64,000 nucleotides of DNA from Geothrix terrae (lineage in GTDB: Bacteria; Acidobacteriota; Holophagae; Holophagales; Holophagaceae): positions 1 to 64,000 of the forward strand of contig NZ_JAKZLA010000003.1 in the NCBI RefSeq assembly GCF_022808775.1, given 5' to 3'. Shown here in pieces: positions 60,630 through 64,000 of this stretch. How positions within the stretch are numbered: position 1 is the first letter of the stretch; every line of letters begins with the position of its first letter. The notes under the pieces were generated by a model. It was not told the origin of the DNA. It worked only from the letters and a program-made list of their open reading frames with translations, and did no database searches. The position numbers and the translations under genes were made by a program.

Positions 60630-62006
60630 TTGACCAAAGTCGGTTTCATGTCCCTGGGCTGCCCCAAGAACCTCGTCGATTCCGAGGTCATGCTGGGCCA
60701 CCTGCGCCTCAAGGGCTACCAGATCACCCCGGTGCTGGAGGAGGCCCAGGTGCTGGTGGTGAACACCTGCGGCTTCATCGACGCCGCCAAGCAGGAGAGC
60801 GTGGAGGCCATCCTCCAGGCCGCGTCCATGAAGAAAGAGGGCGCCTGCGAGAAGCTCATCGTGGCCGGCTGCCTGGTGGAGCGCTACCGGGACGAGCTCA
60901 TGACCGAGATGCCGGAGATCGACGCCTGCCTGGGCACCCGGGACATCGAGCAGATCGCCGAAGTCATCGGCGCCGGCGCCGCCTACGAGCTGGACCCCAA
61001 CCCGGACTACCTCTACACCGAGCAAAGCCCCCGGATGCTCACCACCCCCAAGGCCAGCGCCTACCTCAAGATCAGCGAGGGCTGCGACCACGCCTGCGCC
61101 TTCTGCGTCATCCCCCAGCTCCGGGGCGCCCAGCGCAGCCGCAGCATCGAGAGCGTGGTGGCCGAGGCACGGAACCTGGTGGCCCAGGGCGTGCTGGAGA
61201 TCAGCCTCGTGGGACAGGACACCACGGACTACGGTCGCGATTTCGGCGATCCCGATGCCCTCGAGAAGCTGGTGCGCGCCCTGGGGAAGGTGGAGGGCCT
61301 GCGCTGGTTCCGCATCCACTACGCCTATCCCAACCGGCTCACGGACGGCCTGCTGCAGGCCATGGCCGAGACGCCGAACTGCGCGAAATACCTGGACATG
61401 CCCCTGCAGCACGCCGACGCCGCCATCCTCAAGGCCATGGCCCGGGGCGGCGGCCGGGCCCAGTTCCTGAAACTGATCGAAAAAGTCCGCCGCATCGTGC
61501 CGGGCATCGCCATCCGCTCGAACTTCATCGTGGGCTTCCCCGGCGAGGATGAGGCGGCCTTCGAGGAACTGAAGGCCTTCGTGAAGGAGGCCCGCTTCGA
61601 CCATGTGGGCGTCTTCACCTACAGCCCCGAGGAGGGCACCACCGCCCACGACCTGGGCGATCCCATCCCGAGGCGCACCAAGGAGGCCCGCAAGCGGCGC
61701 CTCCTGGAGCTGCAGCAGAAGGTCGCCCGGGAGAAGAACCAGGAGAAGGTGGGCCAGGTGATCGATGTGCTCGTGGAAGGCGCCCACGAGGAGACCGACC
61801 TGATCGTCAAGGGCCGCCACCAGGGCCAGGCTCCGGACATCGACGGCAACGTGCTGCTGGTGGATGGCATGCCGCAGGTGAACACCATCCAGAGGGTGCG
61901 CATCGTGAAAGCCCACGCCTACGACCTCATCGGCGAAGTGGAGGAGGGCGGCCTCGAGGCGAGCACGGTGGCCTACGAGGCATCCTTCCGGGCGAAACGG
62001 GCCTAA
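60630..62006 (+). CDS. rimO: ribosomal protein S12 methylthiotransferase RimO
   Basis: The 458-residue radical SAM enzyme adds a methylthio group to an Asp of ribosomal protein S12. The N-terminal UPF0004 domain holds the first cluster ligands (MSLGCPKNLVDSEVM; VVNTCGFIDAAK; VAGCLVERY). The radical SAM cluster is CDHACAFC in SEGCDHACAFCVIPQLRG, and a TRAM domain ends the protein. TTG at 60630 is chosen because GGAGGT precedes it and it gives the family N-terminus TKVGFMSLGCPKN; an ATG at 60597 would add 11 residues. Confidence 0.96.
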   Translation: MTKVGFMSLGCPKNLVDSEVMLGHLRLKGYQITPVLEEAQVLVVNTCGFIDAAKQESVEAILQAASMKKEGACEKLIVAGCLVERYRDELMTEMPEIDACLGTRDIEQIAEVIGAGAAYELDPNPDYLYTEQSPRMLTTPKASAYLKISEGCDHACAFCVIPQLRGAQRSRSIESVVAEARNLVAQGVLEISLVGQDTTDYGRDFGDPDALEKLVRALGKVEGLRWFRIHYAYPNRLTDGLLQAMAETPNCAKYLDMPLQHADAAILKAMARGGGRAQFLKLIEKVRRIVPGIAIRSNFIVGFPGEDEAAFEELKAFVKEARFDHVGVFTYSPEEGTTAHDLGDPIPRRTKEARKRRLLELQQKVAREKNQEKVGQVIDVLVEGAHEETDLIVKGRHQGQAPDIDGNVLLVDGMPQVNTIQRVRIVKAHAYDLIGEVEEGGLEASTVAYEASFRAKRA

Positions 62007-62060
62007 ACGGACCCCGGAGGGTCTCGTAGGACTTTGAGAACCGTTCTCCGGGGATCTTTC

Positions 62061-64000
62061 ATGCGCCATCCGGCCTTGGCCTTCGCCTGCCTGCCCATCC
62101 TGGCCTCCCAGGCCCCCCATCCGCCCCACCTGGCCATCCCCCGGCTGGCCCAGGCGCCTTCCATGGCCCGGGACGCGGACCTCTCCACCTGGAAGGATGC
62201 CCAGGTCCTCACCGAGTTCGGCATGATCATGCCGGACGACCAGGGCGAGAACCGCTGGCCCACCATTGTCCACGTGGGCTGGGGCCCCGATGCGCTCTAC
62301 GTCGCCGTGGAAGCCAAGGACCCCGAGCCATCGAAGATCCACGCCGCCCGCCACATGCGCGACACCAACAACGGCGACTTCGACTTCGTGGGCGTGGACC
62401 TGGACCCCTCCGGCAAAGGCCAGAGCATCGTCCGCTTTTTCGTGACGCCCCTGGGCGGCCAGATCGACGAGATCATGACAGACAGCACCGGCGAGAACGC
62501 CTCCTACGACTGCCTCTGGGATTCCACCGGCGTGCTGACGCCGGACGGCTACGTCGTGAAGATGCGCATTCCCTACAGCAGCTTGCGCCGGCGACCCGGC
62601 GACTGGGCCTTCCGCATCCTGCGCATCATCCCCCGGGAACGGCGCTACGGCATCTCCTGGCCGCGCATGAGCAAGGACGTGCAGTGCGACATCTGCCAGA
62701 TGGCCCGGGTCTCCGGCGCCCCGGTGGACAAGCCCGGCTCACCCTTCCTGGTGATCCCCTTCGCCACCTACACCCGCGCCCAGTCGCTGGAGACCAACCC
62801 GTCGGCCCCCGTGGAATCCAAGGCCCGCCTGGGCATGGATGTCCGCTACGCCACCACCGCCCTCACCTTCGAAGGCACCTACCGGCCCGACTTCGCCACG
62901 GCGGACGCGGATGTGGACCCGCTTCAGATCAACAGCCGGTTCAAGGTGTTCTATCCCGAGCGCCGGCCCTTCTTCCTGGAGGGCATGGATCTTCTTTCCC
63001 CTCCGGCGGCCCAGCGGCAGTTCTTCAGCCGCTCCATCCAGAGCCCCCTCTACGGCCTGAAGGCCTCGGGCCAGGGCTCGCTGGCCAGCTGGACCATGCT
63101 CCACGCCAAGGACGAGGATGGCGGCCTCATGCTGAGCGCCAACGGCGCCCAGGGCGTCGAGGGTCTGCCCACCCAGGACACGGCGGCCGCGCTGCGCTTC
63201 CAGTTGGACGGGCGCGGCTCGGGCCTCTCCTTCCTCGGCACGGACAAGCGCCTGCAGGGCGGGCCGGATGCCGCCGGCGGGCTGATCGGCGGCCAGAGCG
63301 GCGGCCTCTATCTGGATCAGTACCTGGGCTCCGAATTCCACTTCATCGGCAGCGCCATGACCGCCACCTCGCACCTCCCCCAGGCCGATGGCAGCCTCCT
63401 CTCCCAGCGCGGCACCTCCACCTCCGCCGAGCTGGACTGGAACACCCGCCACTGGTTCGCCACCGCCGTCAGCCAGACCACCAGCCCCGGCCTGGTGCTG
63501 GTCTCGGGGTTCACCGATCTCCGAGGCTACCGCCAGCAGAACGGGACCTTCGGCTGGCAGAGCAACTGGAATGGGGGGAAGCTCTCCCAGGCGAACCTCT
63601 ACCTGCGCGCACGCCGCCTCGTGTGGTGGGATGGAAATCCCTTCGACCGCGCCGTGGGCCTGAGCACCTATGTGGAGACCGCCGACCGCTGGGCCTGGAG
63701 CCTGGACTGGGACATCGCGGGGCGCACCTGGGCGGACGACGAGGTGACCTCCAACGCCACCCGCAATATCAACATGGCCCTGAGCTGGAAGAAGCTCAGC
63801 TGGGCCCAGATGCTGGTGCGGGTCATCCACGGGCGCACCATCGACCTGGCCTCGGGGGCCCCGGCACGCATCCACACCCTCAGCTTCAGTTCCCATGGCG
63901 CCATCGGGGATGTGTGCTACGACCTCTCCGCACAGAAGACCGAGCTGAACCGCGAGTCCGACGACCTGCTGCTCGTGCGGGCGCGGAAGCTGGCCGCCAC
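62061..64000 (+). CDS. DUF5916-type carbohydrate-binding/outer-membrane protein, partial
   Basis: The reading frame is open from the ATG at 62061 to the right edge (about 646 codons), so the C-terminus is missing. A signal peptide (about 1-18) is followed by a CBM9-like domain (about 40-210: STWKDAQVLTEFGMIMPDDQ; DFDFVGVDLDPSGKG; GYVVKMRIPYSSLRRR). Then comes the DUF5916 hallmark RFKVFYPERRPFFLEGMDL and alternating strands suggesting a beta-barrel. The family is found in the envelope of Bacteroidota and Acidobacteriota and is thought to be outer-membrane; its role is unknown. Confidence 0.85.
   Translation, partial: MRHPALAFACLPILASQAPHPPHLAIPRLAQAPSMARDADLSTWKDAQVLTEFGMIMPDDQGENRWPTIVHVGWGPDALYVAVEAKDPEPSKIHAARHMRDTNNGDFDFVGVDLDPSGKGQSIVRFFVTPLGGQIDEIMTDSTGENASYDCLWDSTGVLTPDGYVVKMRIPYSSLRRRPGDWAFRILRIIPRERRYGISWPRMSKDVQCDICQMARVSGAPVDKPGSPFLVIPFATYTRAQSLETNPSAPVESKARLGMDVRYATTALTFEGTYRPDFATADADVDPLQINSRFKVFYPERRPFFLEGMDLLSPPAAQRQFFSRSIQSPLYGLKASGQGSLASWTMLHAKDEDGGLMLSANGAQGVEGLPTQDTAAALRFQLDGRGSGLSFLGTDKRLQGGPDAAGGLIGGQSGGLYLDQYLGSEFHFIGSAMTATSHLPQADGSLLSQRGTSTSAELDWNTRHWFATAVSQTTSPGLVLVSGFTDLRGYRQQNGTFGWQSNWNGGKLSQANLYLRARRLVWWDGNPFDRAVGLSTYVETADRWAWSLDWDIAGRTWADDEVTSNATRNINMALSWKKLSWAQMLVRVIHGRTIDLASGAPARIHTLSFSSHGAIGDVCYDLSAQKTELNRESDDLLLVRARKLAA

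Overview
The window is a chromosomal piece of a GC-rich bacterium (about 65-70% GC in most genes). The gene set fits an Acidobacteriota member of the Holophaga/Geothrix type: complex I genes, small multihaem cytochrome, MglA-like GTPase, FHA proteins, a standalone caspase-fold protease and a DUF5916-type outer-membrane protein. That assignment is inference from gene content, not from a marker-gene comparison.

Region 1 (about 1-12070) is a chromosomal integron cassette array. Short ORFs, almost all on the + strand, are separated by about 124-bp imperfect palindromes with the architecture of attC sites: a 5' RYYYAAC box, a 3' GTTRRRY box, and complementary inner arms around CGCCTGCA/TGCAGGCG. 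Twelve sites are clear and three more are decayed. The integrase and attI are not in the window and by polarity should lie to the left. The left cassettes have near-identical attC sites and low-GC genes. To the right the attC boxes mutate and gene GC rises, and the array ends in a half-site near 12070. Cassette products are small accessory proteins: membrane and lipoproteins, a redoxin, GNAT acetyltransferases, methyltransferases, an alpha/beta hydrolase, DinB, TspO/MBR, an SdpI-like protein, a SnoaL-like protein, and one divergent oxidoreductase/TetR pair with its own operator.

Region 2 (12.1-27.7 kb) is ordinary chromosome: a frameshifted GNAT gene, methyltransferases, rlmF, glutaminase, DinB, an SDR, a Nudix hydrolase, a metacaspase-like protease, ahcY behind a well-preserved SAH riboswitch, a strikingly AT-rich intergenic island, a comEA-pseudopilin-radC operon and an M20 peptidase. 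Region 3 (27.7-28.5 kb) holds a divergent tRNA-Ser pair (GCT and TGA) wrapped in direct and inverted repeats that copy the tRNA 3' end and its terminator.

Region 4 (28.7-43 kb) contains a radical SAM/SPASM protein, a trihaem cytochrome, a lipoprotein-ilvE-mocR cluster, a DUF4136 lipoprotein, a berberine-bridge-type flavoenzyme, tpx, a degenerate chemoreceptor, an MFS transporter and a MacAB-like exporter whose permease lacks an ATPase domain. Region 5 (43-50.6 kb) is the membrane-arm half of complex I, nuoHIJKLMN. Region 6 (50.8-55.4 kb) links glnS, proC, an unknown gene and gltX, with a candidate leader-peptide attenuator before proC. Region 7 (55.5-64 kb) has an MglA-like GTPase with a proline-rich tail, an FHA-RDD protein, dcd, small membrane proteins, an FHA-GAF-adenylate cyclase, rimO, and the start of a DUF5916-type protein that runs off the right edge.
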